NCBI RefSeq assembly: GCF_026191475.2
Contig: NZ_JAOSLC020000003.1
Span: 1,519,001 to 1,583,000, forward strand
Direction of reading: 5' to 3'
Source: Polaribacter ponticola
GTDB taxonomy: Bacteria > Bacteroidota > Bacteroidia > Flavobacteriales > Flavobacteriaceae
DNA: 64,000 nt
Shown here one piece after another: positions 56,393 to 64,000 of this stretch; position 1 is the first letter of the stretch; each line of letters begins with the position of its first letter. A program made the position numbers and the translations under genes. The notes under the pieces are model-generated. The model searched no databases. It had not been told where the DNA came from and was given only the letters and a program-made list of their open reading frames with translations.

Positions 56393-56977
56393 TTACTTTT
56401 TCTTCATTTTTACAAAAAGTTCCATTCCTTGTCTATTAAAAAATGAATTATAACAAGGTTCCATTTTTTCTATATTAAAAAAAGCCTGAAAATAAGGTAA
56501 ATACTCCTCTTTGTTTCCGCCAAAAGGCGGATGATCTTCGTTTAAAACAGCATCAAACATTAGTCCTACTAATTTACCTTTTTCTTTTAAAGTGCGATTC
56601 ATTTTTTTAGCATATTTTGGTCTTAGGTCTGGATTTATTGCACAGAAAAAAGTTTGTTCTATTATTAAATCGAACTTATTTTCTATATCAAAAAAATTAG
56701 CATGAATTAAATGAGAATCAGGAAATTCTGGAACTCTCCTTTTTAAGTTTTCTAACGGAATTTTAGAAACATCAACCACATAAACATTTGTAAAACCTTG
56801 CTTAAAAAGAAATTCTGCTTCATGAGAGTTTCCTCCACCAGGAATTAATATTTTTATATCCTTATTTGTTAATTGATTAAAATATGTTTTTAAAGGAGGA
56901 GAGACTTCTCCTAAATCCCAACCAATTTTATTTGCTTTGTACTTGTTTTCCCAAAAATCTTCGGATAATTGTATCAT
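56393..56977 (-). CDS. TPMT-like SAM-dependent methyltransferase
   Basis: The 194-residue protein begins with the thiopurine methyltransferase pattern FWENKYKANKIGWDLGEVSPPLK, followed by the SAM-binding motif ILIPGGGNSHEAEFLF and motif VYVVDVSKIPLENLK, then FDLIIEQTFFCAINP. The TPMT family methylates sulfur, selenium or halide nucleophiles; in bacteria tellurite, thiols or halides are possible substrates. Its ATG overlaps the Crp/Fnr gene stop (TAATG), so it is coupled to that regulator. Cytosolic. Substrate unknown. Confidence 0.88.
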   Translation of the reverse strand: MIQLSEDFWENKYKANKIGWDLGEVSPPLKTYFNQLTNKDIKILIPGGGNSHEAEFLFKQGFTNVYVVDVSKIPLENLKRRVPEFPDSHLIHANFFDIENKFDLIIEQTFFCAINPDLRPKYAKKMNRTLKEKGKLVGLMFDAVLNEDHPPFGGNKEEYLPYFQAFFNIEKMEPCYNSFFNRQGMELFVKMKKK

Positions 56978-57606
56978 TACAACTCTAAAACTTTAATACT
57001 ATTTCTAAAAAGTTGAATTTTACCTTCGTTTTCTAATTTTTTTAAAAGTCTAGAAACTACAACTCTTGATGTATGAAGATCTTCTGATACTTGTTTGTGC
57101 GTAGTAATTAATTCATCATTATTATTTACCATTGCTTTGTCTTTTAAATGTTTAAAAATACGTTCATCCATTTTTAAAAAAGCAATTGTATCTACAGCTT
57201 CTAAAAGTTCGTTTACTCTGTTATGATAGCTTTCTAAAATAAAAGATTGCCAACTTTTAAAACTACTTAACCAATCTGTCATTTTTTCTTTAGGCAACAT
57301 TATAAGCTCTACATCTGTTTCTGCAATTGCTCTTATTTTGCTTTTAGTTTGCCCCATACAACAAGATAATGTCATTGCACAAGTATCTCCTTTTTCTAAA
57401 TAATACAAAACTAACTCATCTCCTTTTTCGTCTTCACGTAAAATTTTTATAGCACCTTTTAGTAATAAAGGCATCGACTTTATGTAATCACCAATTTCAA
57501 TAATAGCAGTATCTGCTACAAATTTTTTGTGAATACCAACTTTATTTATTTCACTTATAAGTGCATCTTCAAATAAATATCCAAAATTTACAGTAAGCTG
57601 ATTCAT
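56977..57606 (-). CDS. Crp/Fnr-family transcriptional regulator
   Basis: The 209-residue protein has a cyclic-nucleotide-binding-type sensor domain (about 20-120) and a winged-helix HTH domain (about 140-209, TTHKQVSEDLHTSRVVVSRLLKKLENEGKI). Three Cys residues lie at DTCAMTLSCCMGQ (about 88-98), a position and pattern that could sense redox state or metals, since an ordinary cAMP-binding loop is missing. The start is the ATG at 57606 (MNQLTVNFG), because the preceding in-frame stretch is low-complexity Ile/Tyr. It probably controls the TPMT-like gene coupled to it and perhaps the efflux operon nearby, which is inference. Confidence 0.88.
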   Translation of the reverse strand: MNQLTVNFGYLFEDALISEINKVGIHKKFVADTAIIEIGDYIKSMPLLLKGAIKILREDEKGDELVLYYLEKGDTCAMTLSCCMGQTKSKIRAIAETDVELIMLPKEKMTDWLSSFKSWQSFILESYHNRVNELLEAVDTIAFLKMDERIFKHLKDKAMVNNNDELITTHKQVSEDLHTSRVVVSRLLKKLENEGKIQLFRNSIKVLEL

Positions 57607-57740
57607 GAAGTTTATTATTATAATTATTTTATAAAAATAATAAAACAAAATCTAAGAATAAAGGTTATCTCAATTTAGAATAACTAATTAAGAAATAAGA
57701 ATACATTAACTGAGCTACTTATCTTTTAAATAAGCTTCTT

Positions 57741-57884
57741 TTATTTATTTTTCAGTCTCTTTTCTTTTATAAAAATAACAATAGAATACAGCAAACCAAT
57801 AACACCCAACACAAATACAAGTTTCATAAATGAATTAAATGTAAAAAGGGCTAAAACTATAGTTAAGAAACTCATAATCAACAT
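57741..57884 (-). CDS. Tiny membrane protein, 47 residues
   Basis: An ATG at 57884 starts a 47-residue frame ending at 57741: MLIMSFLTIVLALFTF, NSFMKLVFVLGVIGLLYSIV, IFIKEKRLKNK. It has two transmembrane helices and a short basic cytosolic tail. An alternative start is the Met four codons on. No homologous family is known to me, but the clean hydrophobic profile followed by a positive tail favours a real gene. The 893-base stretch 57649-58541 contains this gene, another tiny membrane protein, two abutting hairpins and a relic of tolC. Confidence 0.5.
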   Translation of the reverse strand: MLIMSFLTIVLALFTFNSFMKLVFVLGVIGLLYSIVIFIKEKRLKNK

Positions 57885-57970
57885 TTTTTTCCAAAAATAA
57901 AATCTATTAAATTTCTAAACAATGATAAATATCATATAGTGTTCTTGTAAAAGTTTATACTTTTCCAGAA

Positions 57971-58052
57971 TAATAATTTCCTTTTCACATAAGTTTATTT
58001 AATGTGAAAATTATTAAACTCCATAGATTGATAGGGGGCAATCTATGGAGTT
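57971..58052. repeat. Two abutting hairpins between tiny membrane protein genes
   Basis: The first hairpin (57971-58016) pairs TTTTCACAT (57982) with ATGTGAAAA (58002), extended outward by TAATAATTT and AATTATTA after a two-base bulge. The second (58017-58052) is a perfect 14-base stem, AACTCCATAGATTG and CAATCTATGGAGTT, with an eight-base loop ATAGGGGG. No T run follows either, so plain termination is not obvious. They may form a structured RNA or a protein-binding site. Confidence 0.55.
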
Positions 58053-58142
58053 ATTATATCTTCTTTTCTATAGAATAAGTTAATATTAGCTTTTCTAAAT
58101 ATTTAATTAATTTACTAAATAATAGACAATTAAAACAACAAC

Positions 58143-58169
58143 AAAAGCCCGAGATAAACTCGAGCTTTT
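58143..58169 (-). terminator. Intrinsic terminator of the 43-residue protein gene
   Basis: AAAAGCCCGAG and CTCGAGCTTTT form an 11-base stem (one G-U pair) with a five-base loop. On the minus strand it ends in CTTTT and follows the small gene stop by 22 bases. Confidence 0.7.
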
Positions 58170-58190
58170 ATTAAACATAAAAAGAGGTTT

Positions 58191-58322
58191 TTATTTTACT
58201 TTTTTATCTGTACTCATTAAAAGATAAACAGCAACAACCAAACCAATAACAACCAATGCAAAAACACCTATCATAATTGTACCGTTTACCCAAGAAACAA
58301 GTGGTAAGTTTAATAATCTCAT
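58191..58322 (-). CDS. Tiny membrane protein, 43 residues
   Basis: An ATG at 58322 opens a 43-residue frame ending at 58191: MRLLNLPLVSWVNGTIMIGV, FALVVIGLVVAVYLLMST, DKKVK. It is one transmembrane helix after a short polar N-terminus and has a positive C-terminus, like many small bacterial membrane proteins. A good terminator follows. The gene lies beside a relic of tolC, so it may belong to an inserted or rearranged segment. Function unknown; it could be a small subunit or modulator of the neighbouring efflux system, but this is only by position. Confidence 0.55.
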   Translation of the reverse strand: MRLLNLPLVSWVNGTIMIGVFALVVIGLVVAVYLLMSTDKKVK

Positions 58323-58385
58323 CTTTTATAATTTTAGGTAAAAATATAAAAGATCTAAAGTTTAAATTATGATAAAAATCAGTTT

Positions 58386-58478
58386 TTAAAAACTCACATT
58401 TAAAATATCTCCGCTAAGTTGTAAAAGTTGTAATTCTATTAATTTTGCATCAAATTTAGCGTTGTTTAATGCTGTTTT
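58386..58478 (-). pseudogene. Relic copy of the tolC 3' end
   Basis: This 93-base piece is about 86 percent identical by eye (80 of 93) to the last 93 bases of the tolC-like gene at 59821-59913. It encodes KTALNNAKFDAKLIELQLLQ, LSGDILNVSF and a stop in the same frame, while the full gene ends LSGDILNVKF. It has no start or upstream coding region. The copy lies on the other side of two lipoprotein genes, pointing to a duplication or insertion that split or copied the tolC end. Confidence 0.8.
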
Positions 58479-58485
58479 TAAAATA

Positions 58486-58521
58486 AAAAATCACCTAAAG
58501 TTTAATTTTTAGATGATTTTT
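58486..58521 (-). terminator. Intrinsic terminator of the small lipoprotein gene
   Basis: AAAAATCACCTAAA and TTTAGATGATTTTT form a 14-base stem with one wobble and an eight-base loop. On the minus strand a T-rich tail follows. It lies 21 bases after the lipoprotein stop and directly before the tolC relic. Confidence 0.7.
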
Positions 58522-58541
58522 AGTTGGTTTATAATTAACTT

Positions 58542-58943
58542 TTATTTTCTAATATAAACTTCTTTGTAAGTACCAGAACTATCTGTAGTAGTTATAGAAA
58601 AGGTATTACTTTCAAAAATAATTTTTACATCTTGAGTTTCTCCATCAAAAGTTACTCTGTAAACACTATTACTTATGTTTTCCCAAGTTCCATTTTCTGT
58701 CCCTCCTAAAACACAACTTCCAGTACTACCATCCATATAATAAATAGATACAGTATAAGTTCCATCAGAGTTTACAATAATGTCGTTTTTCAACTCACAT
58801 TCATCTAATTGTTCTTCAACTCCATCTTCAAAAATCTGATGAGTTGTCCACTCTCCTATAAATTGGTCAATAGGTTCGGAATCTGGAGTACAAGACGAAA
58901 ATGTTAAAGCAAAAATGCTTAAAAATAAAAATACTTTTTTCAT
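58542..58943 (-). CDS. Small lipocalin-like lipoprotein
   Basis: The 133-residue protein starts at the ATG 58943 with a lipoprotein signal (MKKVFLFLSIFALTFSSC; Cys follows FSS). The mature part (DQFIGEWTTHQIFEDG, ELKNDIIVNSDGTYTVSIYY, GTENGTWENISNSVYRVTF) has the GxW and repeated beta-strand pattern of Bacteroidota lipocalin-like domains. Two Cys (in DECELK and GSCVLGG) may form a disulfide. It is expected on the periplasmic or outer face of the outer membrane. It lies between two copies of the tolC 3' end, with another lipoprotein gene. Function unknown. Confidence 0.75.
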   Translation of the reverse strand: MKKVFLFLSIFALTFSSCTPDSEPIDQFIGEWTTHQIFEDGVEEQLDECELKNDIIVNSDGTYTVSIYYMDGSTGSCVLGGTENGTWENISNSVYRVTFDGETQDVKIIFESNTFSITTTDSSGTYKEVYIRK

Positions 58944-59051
58944 AATAAAAATTTTAGGTTGATAATTAAGTTTTAACACTTATCAATGATTGTGCCGCTT
59001 CTTAAAAAAAGTCAATATTTTTTAGGTTATTTATAATTTGACAAGAAAAAC

Positions 59052-59720
59052 CTATTTTAAATACGGAAAATTTCTAATAATTTTCTTATTTACATCATCT
59101 ATTATATTTGGTATACTTTTAGATTTCCAATCAACTTCAAAAGTTTTAGAAATATTAAAAAGATTACTTCCATCATTTTCATTTATAATATTACTTGTTA
59201 CAATAATATCATTTGTTTTATTTTTTACATTAACTCCTAATCCTTTTAGAATTGAGTTACCAAGTTCAATACCAACAGAAGCAAGGTCAGACATATATCT
59301 TTGTTTTTGAACTGTACTAGATACAACTGCATCTACTTTTAATATTTTTGCTAACTCAGAAGGATTTATATCCACAGCTTCAGAAATTGAATATCCATTT
59401 TCTTTTAAAATAGTATTTGTAGTTTCTTTAGATAGAACTTCTACTTTTAAATTTTTGCTCTTTCTTTGAGCATCTTTTCTTAATAATTGATTAATTAAAG
59501 ATGTTTGAAAAAGTACAGCTTCTTCTTCTTGAATTTTTATAGTTTCTGCTTTTGATATTTTTTTTGGAAGGTTGCCTGTAGTTATAATTTTAAACGGTAA
59601 AACAGCAATTTTTGTGTGGTTTGCTGTTTTAGTATTAAAATCGTTATGTACATAAGCACTTTTACAGTTGAACAAAAACAAACTTAACGTAAGAATAAAA
59701 GTAATTTTTAATAATTTCAT
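59052..59720 (-). CDS. Lipoprotein of unknown function, CsgG/LpoB-like
   Basis: The 222-residue protein has a lipoprotein signal (MKLLKITFILTLSLFLFNC; Cys after LFN). The mature part has ANHTKIAVLPFKII, QTSLINQLLRKD and SELAKILKVDAVVSSTVQK, which resemble the GNA1162/CsgG/LpoB type of alpha/beta surface lipoprotein that assembles on the outer membrane, but no diagnostic curli motif is visible. About 109 bases separate it from the smaller lipoprotein downstream. It ends 100 bases before the tolC stop. Function unknown; the resemblance is weak. Confidence 0.65.
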   Translation of the reverse strand: MKLLKITFILTLSLFLFNCKSAYVHNDFNTKTANHTKIAVLPFKIITTGNLPKKISKAETIKIQEEEAVLFQTSLINQLLRKDAQRKSKNLKVEVLSKETTNTILKENGYSISEAVDINPSELAKILKVDAVVSSTVQKQRYMSDLASVGIELGNSILKGLGVNVKNKTNDIIVTSNIINENDGSNLFNISKTFEVDWKSKSIPNIIDDVNKKIIRNFPYLK

Positions 59721-59820
59721 TTTTTAATAAATTTAAATTAATAGTTGACCAACCTAAACAAATGTTGTGCCAATAATTAAAAAATGAAACTATTATTTTT
59801 GAAAGTGAGTGCTTGTTGAA

Positions 59821-61158
59821 TTAAAATTTTACATTCAAAATATCGCCACTTAATTGTAAGAGTTGTAATTCAATCAATTTAGCATCAAATTTTGCGTTGT
59901 TTAATGCTGTTTTAGAGTTGATGAAATTAATTTGCGCTTGTCTAAACTCTATAGAGGTTACTTGCCCAAGTTTATAACGTTCTTGTGTTCTATCAAAATT
60001 ATTTTGAGTGGTTAAAACGTTTTTTTCTTGAGCTTTTAAAACAAACAATTGATTGTTATAATTCTCCCAAGTATTTTTAAGATTATTCTTTATCGTAACT
60101 TTTTGTTGCTCTAATAAAATTTGTTGATTCTCAAAGGCTATTTTGGCATTAGCAACATTTGTTTTTGTGCTTCCACCATCAAATATATTCCAAGACAAGC
60201 TTAAACCTGCATTTAAACCATTAGATGTTGTTGATTTTGGCTGAAAAGCATTCGCAAGATTTTCGTTATCATTCTGGTTCCAACCATAAGAAGTACTTAA
60301 ACCCAAAGTTGGCAAATAGTTTGATTTATTTATTTTGATATTAAACTCACTAATAGCAAGGTTTTTTTCGTTTTGTTTTAAAGTAGCGTTATTTGCAATT
60401 GTCTTTTGTTGCAGCTCATCAAAACTCATCATATTCATAAATTCTACTTCTGTATCTACCACATAATTCACTTCTTTTTTAACACCTAAAATAATATTTA
60501 AACCACGCTTAACATTACTTAATTGTTGGTTTGCACTTATTAAAGTAATACTATCATTATTTACATCTACCTCTGCATTTAACAACTCTAACTTGGTAGA
60601 TTGCCCATATTCATATTGGTATTTTGCTCGTTGTAACCTTTGTTTAGAAATTGATAAAGCTTCATTTAAATTTGCTTTATTTTCTGTTAATCTTGCAATT
60701 TGAAAATACGAAGTAAACAATTGCAAATACGTATTTTCTATCGTTTCTCTAGCCTGTAATTCTGTTAAATTATAGGTTTCTTTTAATTGCTGATAATTAT
60801 ATTTTCTACCCAAACCATCAAAAAGAGTGTAATTTAAACCAATACTTGCATTATAAGATTTGGTTACAGCACCTGTTGTAGATGTAGCATTTCCTGTTTG
60901 TGGTGTATTTGTTTGGTTATTTCTACTATAATTTGCACCAGAAGAAATAGCTGCAGTTGGCAAAAAACCTGTATTGTAAATACTTGTATTGTTTTTTGCT
61001 ACCTCTAAATTATTGTTCGCTATTTTAATACCAAAGTTGTTTTCTAACGTAATTTCTAACGCTTGCTTCTTTGTTAAAATTTCTTGCGAAATCCCTTGTA
61101 AAGTCGATAAAAAAACGACTGCTACTATTGTATTTTTAATGATCTTCATTTTCATCAA
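59821..61158 (-). CDS. Second TolC-family outer-membrane efflux protein
   Basis: The 445-residue protein has a signal peptide (MKIIKNTIVAVVFLSTLQGISQ), two OEP domains (GFLPTAAISSGANYSRNNQ near 57 and NYLPTLGLSTSYGWNQN near 275) and helices (FDRTQERYKLGQVTSIEFRQAQINF, near 390, in parts). It overlaps the end of the upstream RND permease by 23 bases, so translation is coupled; a start at the third Met (61149) is equally possible. It forms the channel for that pump. Its 3' end is duplicated at 58386-58478. Confidence 0.92.
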   Translation of the reverse strand: MMKMKIIKNTIVAVVFLSTLQGISQEILTKKQALEITLENNFGIKIANNNLEVAKNNTSIYNTGFLPTAAISSGANYSRNNQTNTPQTGNATSTTGAVTKSYNASIGLNYTLFDGLGRKYNYQQLKETYNLTELQARETIENTYLQLFTSYFQIARLTENKANLNEALSISKQRLQRAKYQYEYGQSTKLELLNAEVDVNNDSITLISANQQLSNVKRGLNIILGVKKEVNYVVDTEVEFMNMMSFDELQQKTIANNATLKQNEKNLAISEFNIKINKSNYLPTLGLSTSYGWNQNDNENLANAFQPKSTTSNGLNAGLSLSWNIFDGGSTKTNVANAKIAFENQQILLEQQKVTIKNNLKNTWENYNNQLFVLKAQEKNVLTTQNNFDRTQERYKLGQVTSIEFRQAQINFINSKTALNNAKFDAKLIELQLLQLSGDILNVKF

Positions 61159-64000
61159 ATTTAGATTCTATGATTGCTCTTTCTACTTCTTCTTTTGTAA
61201 CCTCTTCTCCTACTTTTAACCACTTAATTCCTACTTTTATAGAGTTAGAAACAGACAGTAATAATGGTAACATTATTAAGGTTAAAACGGTTGCAATTGC
61301 AATTCCGTAAGAAATTGAAATTGCCATCGGAATTAAAAATTGTGCTTGTCTACTTTTTTCTAGTAATAAAGGTGCTAAACCTGCAATTGTTGTTAATGAG
61401 GTTAAGAAAATAGCTCTAAAACGAGATTGACCTGCAGCTATAAGAGCTTCATCAAACTTCATTCCTTCTTTTAAGTAATTATTAAATTTACCTATTAAAA
61501 CTAATCCGTCATTTACCATAATTCCTACTAAAGCAATGATTCCTAAAAAGGATAAAATCCCTATTGAAAAATCGTGAAAATAATGCCCCCAAACAACACC
61601 AATCATACTAAAAGGTATCATTATTATTAATAAAACTGGCTGACTGTAAGAACGAAATGTAAACGCAATTACAATGTAAATCAACAATAAAATTATTGGG
61701 CCTACCAAAGCAACTGAGTCTGTTGTTTTCTTTGCTTCTCTATTCTGACCTTCATAAAGTGGCGTTACAGAATGGTATTTAGAAGTAATTAAAGGCATTA
61801 CTCTTGTTTTAATATCATCTAAAATTTCTGTTGCACTTGTTTCTAAATCTTTTAAATCTGCTGTAATCTGTATTTCTCTTTTTCCTTTTAAATGATTAAT
61901 TGCAATGTCTCCTCTTTCTATGGTATAGTTTGCAATTTCAGAAAACGGAACTCTTGTTCCTGTTGGTGTTACAATACGCATATCGTCTAAGTCGTTTATA
62001 GAAGATCTGTCTTTTTTATCATAACGAACCCACACTTTAATTTCATCTTGTCCACGCTGAAAACGTTGTGCTTGTAGGCCGAAGAAACCATAACGCACTT
62101 GATTCATTATAGATTGTAAATTCAACCCTAATAAATATGCATTGTCTTTTAGAGTAATTTTAACCTCTTTAATTCCTGCTGGATCGTTGTCTGAAATATC
62201 TTTTAAAAGTGGATTATTTTCCAATTCCTCTTTTAATTCGTTTTTAGCTGCCTTAAGTTCTGTAATATTATTTCCTAATAAAGAAACTGCAACAGGACTT
62301 CCACCAAAATTACCTCCAGATCCAAAAACTAAACTTTCTACACCATACACTTTTCCAACTTTATCGCTAATTGCATTTGTTATCTCTGGTGATGAAAAAT
62401 CTCTAGCTTCTCCTGGCAATAAGTTTACACTTAAAGTAGCATTTGCGCTTCCAGGACCTACTCGTTTTATAACGTTTTCTACAACATCTAAATCGCCTGT
62501 TTGTTTTTTTGAATATTCTTTATTTACCAACCAAACTTTTTCTTCTATTGATGAAATAATAGAATCTGTAATTTTCTCATTTGTACCTTGTGGCATTGTT
62601 AATGAAATTTTAACCTGATCACTAGCAACTCTTGGAAAGAAAGATTGTTTTACAATACCAGCATCCATTGCCAATTTGCTAAAAATTACCAAAGCTATTG
62701 GTATTGCAAAAGCAAATATTTTGTTTTGCAAACAGAATTTTAAAAATGGTACGTAAAAAGTATCTCTAAATTTAGACAACCATTTGTCTGCTGCTCTGTT
62801 TATTTTAGTAAAAAAAGTATCAATAAAATTGGTCTTTTTCTCTTTTCCGTTCTCTAACCTTTTTCTATCTAAAGCTTTAGAATGTGCAATATGCGCAGGT
62901 AAAATAACCAATGCTTCAATTAAAGAAACTGTTAAAGTTAATAATACAATTGTAGAAACTTCTCCAAAGAAACTTCCTATTCTACCATCCACAAAAAAGA
63001 AGGTAGAAAAAGCAATAATTGTAGTTAAAATTGCAGATACAATTGGCGGAATTACTTCCATTGTACCATCTATTGCTGCTTGAATTTTCGATTTTCCTAA
63101 ATCGTAATAATGATGATAAATATTTTCTCCAATTACAATTCCATCATCAACCAAAATACCAATAACGATGATCATTCCAAAAAGTGATAATACATTAATA
63201 GTAACATTAAACTGTGCTGCAAAAATGAACATTCCGAAAAATGCAACTGGCAACCCAAAAGCAACCCATATTGCCAAACGGAGGTTTAAGAACAATGCTA
63301 AAAAGAATAAAACCAATAAAATACCAACAACACCGTTTTCTATTAACAATTGAGTTCTTCCGTTTAAGGTTAAACTTCTATCGCTAGTTACACTTAATTG
63401 TACATTTTGGTTTTCTTGATTGTATTGATGTATGTATTCTTTAATTTTATCTGCTGATGAAATTAAATCTTCATTATTAGTATTACTAACGGTAATATCT
63501 ATTGCTAAATTTCCATTATAATACAATCTGTCTGGTGTTTCAGACCAAGTATCTCTAACTTCTGCAATATCTTTTAAACGAATTATTGTACCGTTTGTAT
63601 CTGTTCTTACAATTAAATTCTGAAGCTCGATACCATAATAAGAACGATTACTTGCTCTAATTAAATAATCTTCTTCAATTGTTTTTATATTACCACCAGT
63701 AATTAATATGTTAGAATTTTTTATTGCGTTAGAAACCTCTGTAAACGTTAAATTATAAGCTCTTAAATCGTTTTCTCTTACGGCAATTTCTATTTCTTCG
63801 TCTGGGAATCCAGAAAGCGCAACTTGCGATATCCCTTCGATTCCTCTAATATCATTTTCTACATTTCTTGCATATTGTTTTATCGATTTTAAAGAAATAT
63901 TATCTCCACTAACTGTAAAACTTATGGTTGGTCTTATGCTTTCTACTTTTGCTATAACTGCTGGTTCCATACCAGAAGGAAAAGACGGAACTCTATCTAC
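61136..64000 (-). CDS. Second RND efflux permease (HAE1 family), incomplete at right edge
   Basis: The frame is open to the window edge, with 955 residues visible (VDRVPSFPSGMEPAVIAKVE at the left-hand limit of the visible protein). It has the periplasmic porter domains, proton-relay Asp pair in IVIGILVDDGIVIGENIYHHYY-like segment (GILVDDGIVIGENIYHH), and the second-half helix GIIALVGIMVNDGLVLIGKFN. It ends DENEDH. It exports unknown small molecules with the TolC-like protein coded immediately downstream; the adapter gene is presumably just outside the window. Confidence 0.93.
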   Translation of the reverse strand, partial: VDRVPSFPSGMEPAVIAKVESIRPTISFTVSGDNISLKSIKQYARNVENDIRGIEGISQVALSGFPDEEIEIAVRENDLRAYNLTFTEVSNAIKNSNILITGGNIKTIEEDYLIRASNRSYYGIELQNLIVRTDTNGTIIRLKDIAEVRDTWSETPDRLYYNGNLAIDITVSNTNNEDLISSADKIKEYIHQYNQENQNVQLSVTSDRSLTLNGRTQLLIENGVVGILLVLFFLALFLNLRLAIWVAFGLPVAFFGMFIFAAQFNVTINVLSLFGMIIVIGILVDDGIVIGENIYHHYYDLGKSKIQAAIDGTMEVIPPIVSAILTTIIAFSTFFFVDGRIGSFFGEVSTIVLLTLTVSLIEALVILPAHIAHSKALDRKRLENGKEKKTNFIDTFFTKINRAADKWLSKFRDTFYVPFLKFCLQNKIFAFAIPIALVIFSKLAMDAGIVKQSFFPRVASDQVKISLTMPQGTNEKITDSIISSIEEKVWLVNKEYSKKQTGDLDVVENVIKRVGPGSANATLSVNLLPGEARDFSSPEITNAISDKVGKVYGVESLVFGSGGNFGGSPVAVSLLGNNITELKAAKNELKEELENNPLLKDISDNDPAGIKEVKITLKDNAYLLGLNLQSIMNQVRYGFFGLQAQRFQRGQDEIKVWVRYDKKDRSSINDLDDMRIVTPTGTRVPFSEIANYTIERGDIAINHLKGKREIQITADLKDLETSATEILDDIKTRVMPLITSKYHSVTPLYEGQNREAKKTTDSVALVGPIILLLIYIVIAFTFRSYSQPVLLIIMIPFSMIGVVWGHYFHDFSIGILSFLGIIALVGIMVNDGLVLIGKFNNYLKEGMKFDEALIAAGQSRFRAIFLTSLTTIAGLAPLLLEKSRQAQFLIPMAISISYGIAIATVLTLIMLPLLLSVSNSIKVGIKWLKVGEEVTKEEVERAIIESKFDENEDH

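Noticed and set aside
58541..59820. Lipoprotein gene pair as a toxin-immunity or mobile cassette
   Set aside because: No toxin, integrase, transposase or typical inverted-repeat ends were found; only the duplicated tolC 3' end is evident.
1..64000. CRISPR arrays, rRNA and tRNA genes
   Set aside because: No regularly spaced identical repeats, no rRNA-like blocks and no cloverleaf-type sequence were noticed in the gaps; a tRNAscan-type search was not possible.

Overview
The window looks like a chromosome segment of a marine-type Flavobacteriaceae bacterium (Bacteroidota), possibly close to Polaribacter or Tenacibaculum; the genus is a guess. The DNA is strongly AT-rich. Promoters show the Bacteroidota -7 element TAnnTTTG, there are no clear Shine-Dalgarno sites, and there is a type IX secretion (T9SS) C-terminal sorting domain, an HU-CCDC81/SPOR protein, a DUF4292 lipoprotein and several TonB-dependent or beta-barrel outer-membrane proteins. 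I found no rRNA, tRNA, CRISPR array, prophage or intact insertion sequence.

Layout. 1-3.7 kb: a metal-uptake locus (ZIP transporter, DtxR/MntR regulator, divergent TonB receptor and thioredoxin) with a palindromic operator candidate. 3.7-13 kb: housekeeping genes (mfd, EamA exporter, dprA, HU/SPOR protein, thioesterase, MscS channel). 13-17 kb: a minus-strand cell-envelope set (nucleotidyltransferase, TPR protein, DUF4292 lipoprotein, EnvC-like protein). 17-25 kb: ABC-F ATPase, exonuclease, secreted lamin-tail protein, a two-component system and purD. 25.4-39.2 kb: a long minus-strand surface-polysaccharide cluster (Wzz, RfbB, RfbA, RfbC joined to TagD, CDP-glycerol glycerophosphotransferase, Wzx, Wzy, O-antigen ligase-like protein, glycosyltransferases, WcaF-like acetyltransferase, initiating sugar transferase). 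39-43 kb: an unknown protein with a phosphorylase-like end, an S41 protease and rnpA. 43-49 kb: glutaryl-CoA dehydrogenase, a Cys-rich mini-protein, a probable copper-linked pair and a large outer-membrane barrel. 49-55 kb: an RND efflux operon. 55-58 kb: YdjM-like protein, TPMT-like methyltransferase, Crp/Fnr regulator and two tiny membrane proteins. 58-64 kb: two lipoproteins inserted beside a second TolC/RND operon that runs off the right edge.

Sequence quality matters here. About 20 reading-frame breaks in 17 genes can each be repaired by one base, almost always within an A or T homopolymer and usually by adding one base. I treat these as probable sequencing errors and give the full repaired gene spans, naming the break in each entry.

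The most interesting points are: the palindromic operator between the DtxR-type regulator and the TonB receptor; three kinds of palindromic dispersed repeat, one translated inside mfd and two filling both gaps of the RND efflux operon; a duplicated tolC 3' end flanking a two-gene insertion; the apparent RfbC-TagD fusion next to a CDP-glycerol transferase, suggesting glycerol-phosphate in a Gram-negative surface glycan; and several very small unannotated-type genes.
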